DNA of 11,716 nt, taken from positions 1-11,716 of the forward strand of contig CAKAPY010000023.1 of the NCBI GenBank assembly GCA_916719935.1, written 5' to 3'. The DNA is from an uncultured Actinomyces sp. (lineage in GTDB: Bacteria > Actinomycetota > Actinomycetes > Actinomycetales > Actinomycetaceae). Below, piece after piece: positions 1 through 8,649 of this stretch; within the stretch, counting starts at the first letter, position 1, and each line of letters opens with the position of its first letter. The notes under the pieces were generated by a model, which saw only the letters and a program-made list of their open reading frames with translations, did not search any database and had not been told where the DNA came from. Both the position numbers and the translations under genes were made by a program.

Positions 1-34
1 AACCCCTTGATCAGACTAAAAATTTCAGTGAACT

Positions 35-1054
<1,020 letters not shown>

Positions 1055-1228
1055 CTATCCTTCGCCGCAACGACCTGATGATCGTTACTCCTCAAGCCTA
1101 TTGCCTCAAAGGACTAATTCGCGGTGTCAGCAGTCCCAAGTAGGACAGGAATCCACCATTTCTCCCTATGATCTCCATCACAGAGAATCTTTTAGCGATT
1201 CACAAACACCCAAGTCCCACTCAGCTGC

Positions 1229-1242
1229 AGGTCAGCGGACCT
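1229..1242. promoter_or_regulatory. Inverted repeat abutting the ClC-gene -10 (possible operator)
   Basis: AGGTC at 1229-1233 is the exact reverse complement of GACCT at 1238-1242, with a 4-base spacer. The right arm ends on the first base of the candidate -10 hexamer. A dimeric regulator bound here would block or bend the promoter. Arms of 5 bp are short enough to occur by chance, so this is tentative. Confidence 0.3.
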
Positions 1243-1247
1243 ACTAT
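1242..1247 (+). promoter_or_regulatory. Candidate -10 element for a leaderless ClC-gene mRNA
   Basis: TACTAT fits the actinobacterial TANNNT -10 consensus. The GTG start at 1254 falls 7 bases after its last T, exactly where transcription should begin, and no ribosome-binding site precedes the GTG. Both facts fit a leaderless transcript, which is common in Actinobacteria. No recognisable -35 hexamer is present 16-18 bases upstream, also usual for such promoters. Confidence 0.5.
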
Positions 1248-1253
1248 GTCTAA

Positions 1254-3128
1254 GTGAGCGATCCTCAGACTTCAGCCCCTAACACCTTCGCTTCGCGCAT
1301 CGGCCGCATATGCACCGCACATAGAAGCGCGCTTGCTCTTGCCGCAGCAATCGTCGGCACAATTGCCGGATCCGCGGCAGTCCTCTTCAATCTCATGATT
1401 GGCGCGTGGACCTGGGTCAGTACCGGGTACTGGGACTACACGCAGCACATCGGCCAGGCACACGGACGCCTCGATATTCCGGCTTGGATATTCCTCCTCA
1501 TCGCTCCCGTAATCTCGGCTTTCATTTACGGCCCGCTCATCTCGCGTTTTGCCCCTTCTGCAAAGGGGCACGGGATTCCCGAGGTCATGCTGGCCGTCCA
1601 GCAAAAAGGGGGATATATCCCCGCAAAAGTCGCAGTCGTCAAACTACTCGCTTCTGCTCTCACCATCGGAGGAGGCGGTTCTGCAGGGCGAGAGGGCCCA
1701 ATCGTCCAGATTGGCGCATCTTTAGGTTCCTCTTTTGCTTCACTCCTGCATCTCCCCAGGGAACGAGTGATCCTTTTAGCAGCCTGCGGCAGCGGGGCGG
1801 GAATCGCAGCGACTTTCCACGCTCCCCTAGCCGGCGCATTCTTTGCTTTGGAGGTCATCCTCACCCAATTCACGGCCGAGGCCTTTGGCTACGTTGTCGT
1901 TTCCTCTGTCCTTGCCTCATTGGTCACGCGGGCCGCCGTTGGCGATCACCCCCTCATTGATTTAGGTGGGACTTTCCCCCTGCAGTCACTTCCCGATATC
2001 ACTTGGGTCGCCATCCTCGGTGTCATCGCGGGACTCGTCGGACTCGCTTTCTCAAAGTTCCTTTATCTCAGCGAGGACTGGATTGATGCTCTCTGGTCGC
2101 ATATTCCGCTCCCTAACTGGTGCCGCGCAGGGGTCTTGAGCATTGCTCTGGGAGGTGCACTCATCGCTTTTCCCTACATGTACGGTTCGGGCTACCCCAT
2201 CGAAATTTCCGCGATTTTTGGCTCTTACTCGATACCTTTCCTCGCTCTTCTATTAATCGGAAGAATTCTCTATACCTCCTACACGATCGGTATCGGTGGA
2301 TCAGGAGGCGTTTTTGCCCCAACGCTCTTTATGGGAGCAATGACGGGGATGATCTTCGGCCAGCTCGTTTCCCCATGGGCAGTTTCTCAAAGCGCGATCT
2401 TTGGGGTCATCGGAATGGGAGCAGCTTTTGCTGGAGCAGCACGTGCACCAATGACCGCAGTTCTCATCATCGTCGAGATGACCGGTCAATACTCTTTGGT
2501 ATTACCAATGATGCTCGCTGTCATCATTGCCACCTTCACTTCGCGGCTTTTTACCCGTTCAACGATCTACACAGAGAAGCTTCGTCGCCGAGGTGACGTC
2601 CTCCACGAACCCGTCGACGACACCCTGCTTGGCCGCCGAAGCGCGCGTCAACTCATGACAAAGCCAAGCCGAGTATTAACTGATGACATGACGCTTCTAC
2701 AGGCGCAGGAGTATTTCCAAGCAGCGAATGCCCCGTCTCTTCCTGTCATCGCCGCGACAGACCGCTATCGCGATCAGCCCCGGTACTTGGGGATGTTCAC
2801 TGCACATGAATTGAGTTCTTTCCTTTCACGCGGGCTCCCCCTACACACACGAATCTCCTCTCTTGCTCTTGATACGTCTTGTTCACTCCCCCTGTCAGCT
2901 CCTCCCTCCCTCATCCTTTCTCGCATGAGTGCAGACGATAATCCCTGGGCGCTCGCGGTCGTGGACAAGGATCCCACCACTCCTCATCTCATGGGTTGGA
3001 TTACCCAACAGAGCCTCGTGAAGAAGATTGCTATGCAACAGAAGCGCGCAATCGCAGCAGGACATAAAACATCATGGGGATCTCGTTGGAAAGAACACCA
3101 TTCTCACGCTTCTGGACACGTAGACTGA
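1254..3128 (+). CDS. ClC-family chloride channel/transporter with C-terminal CBS region
   Basis: Integral membrane protein (624 residues) moving chloride across the cytoplasmic membrane. Roughly residues 25-435 are the ClC fold and about 465-595 look like a CBS-pair regulatory region, which E. coli ClcA lacks. Family signatures are GHGIP (105-109, GSGIP in ClcA), GREGP (145-149, with gating Glu147), GSGAGIAATFHAPLAG (179-194), GIGGSGGVFAP (346-356) and Tyr439, matching the chloride-coordinating Tyr445 of ClcA. Two key positions differ from E. coli ClcA by my alignment: Ser107 is His106, and the internal proton glutamate Glu203 is Val201 (ALEV instead of IIEE). The second change resembles eukaryotic ClC channels, so coupling to protons is uncertain. 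The GTG start has no ribosome-binding site and is probably leaderless. It is followed 4 bases later by the acyl-CoA ligase gene, probably co-transcribed, though no functional link is obvious. Confidence 0.92.
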   Translation: MSDPQTSAPNTFASRIGRICTAHRSALALAAAIVGTIAGSAAVLFNLMIGAWTWVSTGYWDYTQHIGQAHGRLDIPAWIFLLIAPVISAFIYGPLISRFAPSAKGHGIPEVMLAVQQKGGYIPAKVAVVKLLASALTIGGGGSAGREGPIVQIGASLGSSFASLLHLPRERVILLAACGSGAGIAATFHAPLAGAFFALEVILTQFTAEAFGYVVVSSVLASLVTRAAVGDHPLIDLGGTFPLQSLPDITWVAILGVIAGLVGLAFSKFLYLSEDWIDALWSHIPLPNWCRAGVLSIALGGALIAFPYMYGSGYPIEISAIFGSYSIPFLALLLIGRILYTSYTIGIGGSGGVFAPTLFMGAMTGMIFGQLVSPWAVSQSAIFGVIGMGAAFAGAARAPMTAVLIIVEMTGQYSLVLPMMLAVIIATFTSRLFTRSTIYTEKLRRRGDVLHEPVDDTLLGRRSARQLMTKPSRVLTDDMTLLQAQEYFQAANAPSLPVIAATDRYRDQPRYLGMFTAHELSSFLSRGLPLHTRISSLALDTSCSLPLSAPPSLILSRMSADDNPWALAVVDKDPTTPHLMGWITQQSLVKKIAMQQKRAIAAGHKTSWGSRWKEHHSHASGHVD

Positions 3129-3132
3129 AGGC

Positions 3133-5058
3133 ATGTCTGAAACACCCGCACACCCGGAACTTCCAGCCGAGAACACCAGCGTTTTGCCCACAGAACCCAC
3201 CTCAGGTAACGAAGACGTTATCGACGGTGAAACCCACGCCTTAGAATGGCATGCGCCCGTTCTGGTTCGTATTGACGAGCACACAACAATCCCCCATCTT
3301 CTAGCCAAGCGCGTCCAGCGTGCACCCCGACGCCCGCTGATTGCACGCAAGCTCGAGATGGGGTCGACATGGCAGAACATGACTGCCGCAGAGTTCTACG
3401 AGGACGTCCAGACCACCGCAGCTGGACTCATCGGTCTGGGGCTGAACTATGGCGATGCAATCGCGATAATGTCACGAACACGCTACGAGTGGACGCTCCT
3501 AGACTTTGCCGCATGGACCGCGGGGTTACTCCCTGTTCCGATTTACGAAACGTCCTCGGGCGAGCAGATTGAGTACATCATCAAAGATGCAGACGTTCGC
3601 GCCGTAGTGACGGAAACAGTCACCCAGCGTGAACTGGCACTAGATGCATGTCACCGTCTTGGTAAAGATGACATCACAGTGCTCTCTCTTGACGCGGAAG
3701 CAATGCAGACTATCCAAGATGCGGGTATCACAGTTCCACGCGCGTCTGTTGCGGCACGAACTCAAGCACTGACTACCGATACCCTGGCAACGATTGTTTA
3801 CACATCGGGAACAACGGGACGCCCGAAGGGTACTGAAATCACCCACGGCAATTTCACTGAGCTCGCGCTCAACTCCCACGCATGGATGCCTGAAATCGCC
3901 ATGGGGCAAGATTCACGTTTGCTCCTTTTCCTTCCCCTCGCCCATGTTTTCGCACGCTTCCTCCAGGTATTCCAGCTCAGTGGCGAAGGAATCCTTGGCC
4001 ACACCCCTGATATCAAGAATCTGCTCTCGGACCTGGCAACTTTCAAGCCTTCTTATCTGCTTGTTGTTCCTCGTGTGCTTGAAAAGATTTACAACTCTGC
4101 CGATGCGAAAGCTGGTCGCGGCGGAAAACAAAAGATCTTCCGCTGGGCTGCAAACGTCGCTGTCGAATACTCGCAGGCACTTGAAACTCCCGAAGGTCCC
4201 TCACGCCGCCTGAAGATGCAGCACGCTGCCGCTACTCGCTTGGTTTATTCAAAGATTCTGCAGCTTGTCGGCGGTAACGCTCACTACATCATCTCCGGCG
4301 GCGCTCCCCTATCGCAAAGACTTGCCCATTTCTATACCGGACTTGGACTTCCAGTTTTGGAAGGCTACGGCCTAACAGAAACTGTGGGTCCTCTTTCCGT
4401 GAATACACCCCGCTTGTCAAAGATTGGCACCGTTGGGCCAGCGCTTCCTCCCCTTTCGGTACGCATCTCCGAAGAAGGAGAAATCCTGATTAAGGGGCCA
4501 TCGGTTTTCCGCGGCTACCACAACAATCCCGAGGCCACTGCCGAGGCCTTTACCGAGGACGGTTGGTTTAAGAGCGGTGATTTAGGTTCACTTGACCGCG
4601 ATGGCTACGTCCGCATTACGGGTCGCGCTAAAGACATTATTGTCACTGCTGGTGGGAAGAACGTCGCACCAGCATCACTGGAAGACCCCTTGCGTGGACA
4701 TCCTTTGATCTCACAGGTGATTGTTGTGGGCGATAAGCGTCCTTTCATTTCGGCGCTCATTACTCTCGACCCGGAAATGCTGCAACTGTGGCTCAAAAAC
4801 CACGGATTGCCTCCCATGTCAATCAGCGAGGCTGCCACGAATATCGAGGTGCTTTCAGCTCTGGAACGTGCCGTTGAGCGTGCGAATGAACATGTTTCAC
4901 GCGCAGAATCGATTCGAAAGATCCACGTCCTCACAAGCGATTTCACCGAGGCAAATGGACTCCTCACCCCTTCACTGAAGGTCAAACGCAAGGCAGTTCT
5001 TCAGCGCTATGCAGAGGTGATTGACAGCATCTACGGGGGCCCTGTTCAAAACGAATAA
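3133..5058 (+). CDS. Long-chain fatty acid--CoA ligase (FadD15-like, AMP-forming)
   Basis: Adenylate-forming enzyme that activates long-chain fatty acids to acyl-CoA through an acyl-AMP intermediate, acting at the inner face of the membrane. The 641-residue product has the core motifs in order: the phosphate-binding YTSGTTGRPKG (223-233), GYGLTET (411-417), SGDLG with the ribose-binding Asp482 (481-485), TGRAKD with hinge-region Arg498 (497-501), and a C-terminal catalytic Lys616 in TPSLKVKRK. Overall it most resembles the bacterial FadD15/AMP-binding group with an insertion around residues 325-365. The first 36 or so residues are a Pro/Glu/Thr-rich extension not expected in FadD15 homologues. 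The ATG lies 4 bases after the ClC stop. GAAGG ends only 1 base before it, too close for a normal ribosome-binding site, so translational coupling is likely. A strong terminator follows. Substrate chain length cannot be read from the sequence. Confidence 0.92.
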   Translation: MSETPAHPELPAENTSVLPTEPTSGNEDVIDGETHALEWHAPVLVRIDEHTTIPHLLAKRVQRAPRRPLIARKLEMGSTWQNMTAAEFYEDVQTTAAGLIGLGLNYGDAIAIMSRTRYEWTLLDFAAWTAGLLPVPIYETSSGEQIEYIIKDADVRAVVTETVTQRELALDACHRLGKDDITVLSLDAEAMQTIQDAGITVPRASVAARTQALTTDTLATIVYTSGTTGRPKGTEITHGNFTELALNSHAWMPEIAMGQDSRLLLFLPLAHVFARFLQVFQLSGEGILGHTPDIKNLLSDLATFKPSYLLVVPRVLEKIYNSADAKAGRGGKQKIFRWAANVAVEYSQALETPEGPSRRLKMQHAAATRLVYSKILQLVGGNAHYIISGGAPLSQRLAHFYTGLGLPVLEGYGLTETVGPLSVNTPRLSKIGTVGPALPPLSVRISEEGEILIKGPSVFRGYHNNPEATAEAFTEDGWFKSGDLGSLDRDGYVRITGRAKDIIVTAGGKNVAPASLEDPLRGHPLISQVIVVGDKRPFISALITLDPEMLQLWLKNHGLPPMSISEAATNIEVLSALERAVERANEHVSRAESIRKIHVLTSDFTEANGLLTPSLKVKRKAVLQRYAEVIDSIYGGPVQNE

Positions 5059-5125
5059 GAAGCTGGACCAAGCGCGTCATAGACGTGCCCAGCCCCAAAA
5101 GATCACCAACGAATTCACGGCTCTA

Positions 5126-5170
5126 CCCGGTGCATCGCTTGAGGAGAAGCGATGCACCGGGTTCTTCTTA
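5126..5170 (+). terminator. Strong intrinsic terminator of the ClC-acyl-CoA ligase unit
   Basis: CCCGGTGCATCGCTT (5126-5140) pairs perfectly with AAGCGATGCACCGGG (5147-5161) around a 6-base loop, followed on the plus strand by the T-rich TTCTTCTTATT. It starts 67 bases after the ligase stop. The convergent permease gene ends at 5168, inside the T-rich tail. On the minus strand the stem is not followed by a T tract, so efficient termination is predicted only for plus-strand transcripts, although the stem may also protect or slow the opposing one. Confidence 0.92.
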
Positions 5171-6376
5171 TTGCGAGGCCAGAGCAGCGGTTGGCGGTGT
5201 GTGAGCCGCACGCAGGGCAGGATAAAGTCCCGCAACTGCTCCAATCGCCAAGGGAGCACCCAAACCTGCGGCTATGACATACCAGGCGATGGTGACGGGC
5301 CAGCCGTATGCGATGCACATCCCCCAGGTGACAAGTGCTCCAATGACGCACCCAACGCAGCCACCGAGGAAGGAGAGGATCAAGGCCTCGGCAAGGAATT
5401 GGATGCAGATGTGCCCACGACGCGCCCCCAGTGAGCGCCTCAGTCCAATCTCTCGGCGCCTTTCAAGCACCGAGATAATCATGGTGTTCGCAACCCCGAT
5501 TCCACCCACAAGCAGCGCGATCGATCCAACCCCCGCAAGCAGAGTTGTCAGAGTCTGATCCGCAGCATTTTGTGCGGCAAGGGCATCCGAAGGACGTGAA
5601 ACCTTCAACCCAGTAGCGCCCTGCGGGGCAAGGGTTGGGCCAAGCAATTCTCTGACCTGCTCGACCTGAGAATCCTCAGAGCGCTCATAGAGCGTCGTTG
5701 GCGTTTGGCCTGCGCCAAACAGCTTCTGGGCAATAGGTATACCAATCAGGGCTGCATGATCGAGTTCTTCTGCCAAAGGTGCCGGTTCAAGAATCCCCAG
5801 CACTGTAAAGGAAGTATTCCCAAGCCAGACCTGACCGCCCGGACTGTTCACGCCCAAGAGGCTGGCAGTCTGGGCTCCCAAAACCACTCCCGGATACTGC
5901 GATGTCGCTTCATTCAACCAGGCTCCGCGAGCGATTTTCCCCGACACAACATCAAGGAGGTTGGTCGGAGCAGCCATCGTGAGGATTCCACCCGTTGCAT
6001 TAGGGTCAATCAGGCGTGAGCGATACACCGAAACACCCGAGAGCGTAGAGGTTGAAGAGGCATCCTTCACACCTGGAATCATGCGAATTCGACCGACTGA
6101 GTCTTCAGGGAGGACAAGATTGGCTCCCGATAGATCTGCGCCAGAGCGAGCTGTCAGCATATTGGTTCCAAGAGCCTGAAGCTGCTCATGAAGTTGGGCC
6201 TGAGAGGAAGCAGAAACCCCAACAACGCCGACCATCGCAGCGATACCGATGGCAATCCCCAAAGCGGACAAAACGGCACGCATTGGCCGCGCTCGCAAAC
6301 CGCTGACCCCAAGGCGCGCAACATCGCTGCCTCGTAGACGCGAGGAATGGACAACCTGAGTTTTGTCGCCGCTCAC
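5168..6376 (-). CDS. ABC transporter permease, MacB/FtsX type
   Basis: Membrane subunit (402 residues) of a type VII (MacB-like) ABC system. It has the standard topology: one transmembrane helix near residues 34-54, a large extracytoplasmic domain of about 220 residues (MacB periplasmic core domain, about 55-275), then three C-terminal helices (about 277-300, 327-353 and 362-386) forming the FtsX domain. The cytoplasmic stretch SVLERRREIGLRRSLGARRG (302-321) is the hallmark coupling segment that contacts the ATPase. The GTG start overlaps the ATPase stop by 4 bases (GTGA), so its translation is coupled and needs no separate ribosome-binding site. It is the last gene of the operon. Such proteins usually power extracytoplasmic events or export of peptides, toxins or antibiotics rather than classical uptake. 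The substrate is unknown. Confidence 0.9.
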   Translation of the reverse strand: MSGDKTQVVHSSRLRGSDVARLGVSGLRARPMRAVLSALGIAIGIAAMVGVVGVSASSQAQLHEQLQALGTNMLTARSGADLSGANLVLPEDSVGRIRMIPGVKDASSTSTLSGVSVYRSRLIDPNATGGILTMAAPTNLLDVVSGKIARGAWLNEATSQYPGVVLGAQTASLLGVNSPGGQVWLGNTSFTVLGILEPAPLAEELDHAALIGIPIAQKLFGAGQTPTTLYERSEDSQVEQVRELLGPTLAPQGATGLKVSRPSDALAAQNAADQTLTTLLAGVGSIALLVGGIGVANTMIISVLERRREIGLRRSLGARRGHICIQFLAEALILSFLGGCVGCVIGALVTWGMCIAYGWPVTIAWYVIAAGLGAPLAIGAVAGLYPALRAAHTPPTAALASQ

Positions 6377-7062
6377 AAGATCACCTCACTACCGGAGTCT
6401 GAGACAACCCGACCATCACGGATCATGATTTGTCTGGGCAGTGAAGCAGCAAGATCATTGTCGTGAGTAATAACGATGATGGTCGTCCCCGCATCGTTCA
6501 ACTCACGAAGGAGCGAAACGATTGCGTCCCCCGAGCGCGAATCAAGATTTCCTGTGGGTTCATCGGCCAAGAGAAGAGCCGGCTCCCCTACAAGGGCTCG
6601 CGCGATCGCAACACGTTGCCGCTCGCCTCCAGACATTTGATGGGGACGATGCTCAATACGGTGACCGAGCCCAACTTTTTCTAGGGCTTCACGTGCTTTT
6701 TCACGGCGTTGCGTCCGTGGAATCCCACGATAAAGAAGGCCGTCGGCAACGTTGTCCAACGCCGTCACTCCCGGAGAGAGGTGAAATTGCTGGAAAACAA
6801 ACCCAATGAGAGAAGCACGAACACCCGATAGCTCGGCATCATTGAGGGAGGAAACATCCATACCATCGATCAATACTGAACCGGAATCAGGCCGGTCTAG
6901 GGTACCGATGAGGTTTAGCAGTGTTGATTTCCCAGACCCCGATGGTCCGACAATTGCAACAAATTCTCCCCTGCTGACGCTGAGACTCACTCCGTCGCAC
7001 GCGTTAACCGGCGGCGATCCGTATGAGCGACGAACTTCGTGCACTTCTAGCAGTGAATTCAT
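6373..7062 (-). CDS. ABC transporter ATP-binding protein, MacB/LolD/FtsE type
   Basis: Cytoplasmic ATPase (229 residues, normal family length) that drives the permease encoded directly downstream. All nucleotide-binding motifs are intact: Walker [10 protein letters not shown] (39-47), Q-loop Gln91 in FVFQQFHL, signature MSGGERQ (143-149), Walker B LLLADEP with catalytic Glu168 (163-169), D-loop GNLD (171-174) and switch His200 in VITHD. The GNLD after Walker B and the FQQF Q-loop are typical of the MacB/LolD/FtsE branch. The ATG overlaps the adaptor stop by 4 bases (ATGA) and its own stop overlaps the permease GTG by 4 bases, so all three should be made in fixed proportion. No Walker or switch residue is missing, so it is predicted active. 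Confidence 0.95.
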   Translation of the reverse strand: MNSLLEVHEVRRSYGSPPVNACDGVSLSVSRGEFVAIVGPSGSGKSTLLNLIGTLDRPDSGSVLIDGMDVSSLNDAELSGVRASLIGFVFQQFHLSPGVTALDNVADGLLYRGIPRTQRREKAREALEKVGLGHRIEHRPHQMSGGERQRVAIARALVGEPALLLADEPTGNLDSRSGDAIVSLLRELNDAGTTIIVITHDNDLAASLPRQIMIRDGRVVSDSGSEVIL

Positions 7063-8147
7063 CGGTTCGGCACCACCACGCGTTGTCCCTCATGCAGATC
7101 ATCAGAGGCAACCTCAACGCGATCCCCGGCGAATAAACCTGTCTGCACAGGAACACGAGTCGTCTTTCCATCGTCACCGATGACCTCGACTCCGAACTGG
7201 TCGGGAGTGATGGCCACCAGAGCGCCCAGCGGCACAGAAAGGACATCCTTCTTCGTCTGCGAGGTGATACCCAGCGACACCGAGGCCTCTTGGAGCTTCT
7301 CTGTCGCGGCGGGGTCATCGGGAGTCACAGTGATCGGGATGATTCGATCCTTTGTGGCTCCCTGCTGATCCGCACCCTCTGAACTGATTTTTTCTTTCGG
7401 GGGTTCGACAGAGGAAATCGTGCCCTTCGTTGTTTGCGCTCCCGGAAGCCGAATCGTCACGCTGCTCCCAACGACACCCAGCGCTTGATCGGAGAGCTTG
7501 AGATTTGCCGAAATAATCTGCCTGGAAGACGAGGCCGCAAATAGTTCTGTTCCATTTGCTGCACTGTCTCCAACCCGCGCTTTAAGCGCGCCAACTCGAA
7601 GGTCTTCCGAAGCAAAGAGAACCTGCCCCAGCGGAAGGACTCCATCGCGCGAAACACCCAAGGACTTTTGCCACTGACTGATTGCCGCTTGGGTGCGCCA
7701 ATCGAAGTGAGAGTCAGCTTCTGCCGCGAAATGCCCCAACTTTGCAAGAGACTCTTCTAATTGCTTGATGTCTTCGCCATCGCTCATTCCACTTTCAAAA
7801 GTACGCCAGGCAGGCGTGTTTCCGTGAAGGAGATAGGAGCTCTGACCTCCAACCGTGTAGATGCGTTCGCCAAGTTTGATCGTTGAACCCGGAGTGGGGA
7901 GAGCCGTGATCACACCATCAAAGGCAGATTTCTGCGTGTAGGAGTCCGCGTAGTGAAGGGTTCCCTGGACTGTTGTTTCCCCGACCAAATCACCGCGGGT
8001 AATCTCCGCGCTTGCACCCGAGTATTCAGCTGCATCAGAGGATGCTCCAGAGCTATGTGCGCACCCGCTCATACTTGCGAGGGCAATCGCCGCAGCTAGG
8101 ACACGTGCACTACCGCGATGCGATAAGACGCAAGGATGGATTTTCAC
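7059..8147 (-). CDS. Lipid-anchored efflux adaptor (HlyD/RND-adaptor-like) with peptidoglycan-binding domain
   Basis: Extracytoplasmic adaptor (362 residues) of the ABC exporter. The N-terminus has basic residues, a hydrophobic stretch and SMSGC, giving a lipoprotein signal with acylated Cys29. Around residues 55-100 there is a biotinyl-lipoyl/barrel-like half (GTLHYADSYTQKSAFDGVI, then PGSTIKLGE). Next comes a peptidoglycan-binding domain 1-like unit at about 121-170 (DIKQLEESLAKLGH, then WRTQAAISQWQKSLG). The C-terminal part (about 205-360) is beta-rich, with the closing LPxGAL-like segment VPLGALVAI and GLFAGDRVEV typical of adaptors. The long coiled-coil hairpin of Gram-negative adaptors is not evident and the peptidoglycan-binding unit seems to occupy its place. 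The GTG start overlaps the upstream lipoprotein stop by 4 bases, and GGGTGGGA just upstream may act as a ribosome-binding site. The adaptor role is well supported by context, but the cargo is unknown. Confidence 0.85.
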   Translation of the reverse strand: MKIHPCVLSHRGSARVLAAAIALASMSGCAHSSGASSDAAEYSGASAEITRGDLVGETTVQGTLHYADSYTQKSAFDGVITALPTPGSTIKLGERIYTVGGQSSYLLHGNTPAWRTFESGMSDGEDIKQLEESLAKLGHFAAEADSHFDWRTQAAISQWQKSLGVSRDGVLPLGQVLFASEDLRVGALKARVGDSAANGTELFAASSSRQIISANLKLSDQALGVVGSSVTIRLPGAQTTKGTISSVEPPKEKISSEGADQQGATKDRIIPITVTPDDPAATEKLQEASVSLGITSQTKKDVLSVPLGALVAITPDQFGVEVIGDDGKTTRVPVQTGLFAGDRVEVASDDLHEGQRVVVPNR

Positions 8148-8635
8148 TTCCCACCCCTAGGGTTCCCAAAGCACTTGTTGACGGCGTCACTGGGAATATT
8201 TTGGATACTGACGCCTTCACCGGGCTTGGGGTCTTTGACGTCATAGCCAAGATCTCTGAGGCACTGTGCCCCCTTAACCAGCAATTGGCGTGTAGCAGCA
8301 TCATTGGTGAGGTCATCTTGCTCTCCAACCAGAGAAGAAACCTCTTGCATACACTTGTTGATCGCACCGTTAAATGCATCAGAAGTGTCGCTTATCTGAT
8401 CGGGAGTGAGGCCGGTATCGGGGACATCGTAACCCTGTGCCCGCATACATTGTCCGAATGCAATATTGGGATCTTTTGAAGTGGACGAGGCCGCGCTGGC
8501 TGTGCTTGAGGAGCCTTTACCATGCGCCTGTGTTGTTTGGGATGAGGTTGTTCCTCCTTGACTGCAGGATGCGAGGAGGAAGGTCAGGGCGAGCGCACAC
8601 AGCGCAAGCCGACGGGAGGGACGAGGATTCTGCAT
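8144..8635 (-). CDS. Small lipoprotein with duplicated cysteine motif, first gene of the ABC operon
   Basis: I recognise no named function. The 163-residue product starts with a lipoprotein signal (basic NPRPSRR, hydrophobic core, lipobox LASC, acylated Cys24), then a Ser/Thr/Gly/Ala linker (about 25-54). The mature part has two similar units. Unit 1 has CMRAQGYDVPD (63-73) and AINKC (91-95). Unit 2 has CLRDLGYDVKD (125-135) and AVNKC (151-155). Each holds two cysteines about 30 residues apart, so one disulfide per unit is a reasonable inference. From memory, small actinobacterial exported proteins with a Cys-Met-Arg-x-His-Gly motif are often encoded beside MacB-like transporters and peptidoglycan-binding adaptors, and this looks like a doubled, divergent member. 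The ATG has AGGAG 5 bases upstream. The stop overlaps the adaptor GTG by 4 bases. A role as substrate-binding or sensing partner of the exporter is inference only. Confidence 0.8.
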   Translation of the reverse strand: MQNPRPSRRLALCALALTFLLASCSQGGTTSSQTTQAHGKGSSSTASAASSTSKDPNIAFGQCMRAQGYDVPDTGLTPDQISDTSDAFNGAINKCMQEVSSLVGEQDDLTNDAATRQLLVKGAQCLRDLGYDVKDPKPGEGVSIQNIPSDAVNKCFGNPRGGK

Positions 8636-8649
8636 CGAATCTCCTGTTG

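Noticed and set aside
5021..5434. Small plus-strand frame overlapping the acyl-CoA ligase end and the permease
   Set aside because: It spans the strong terminator and lies antisense to the conserved FtsX domain. It has no start signal or domain.
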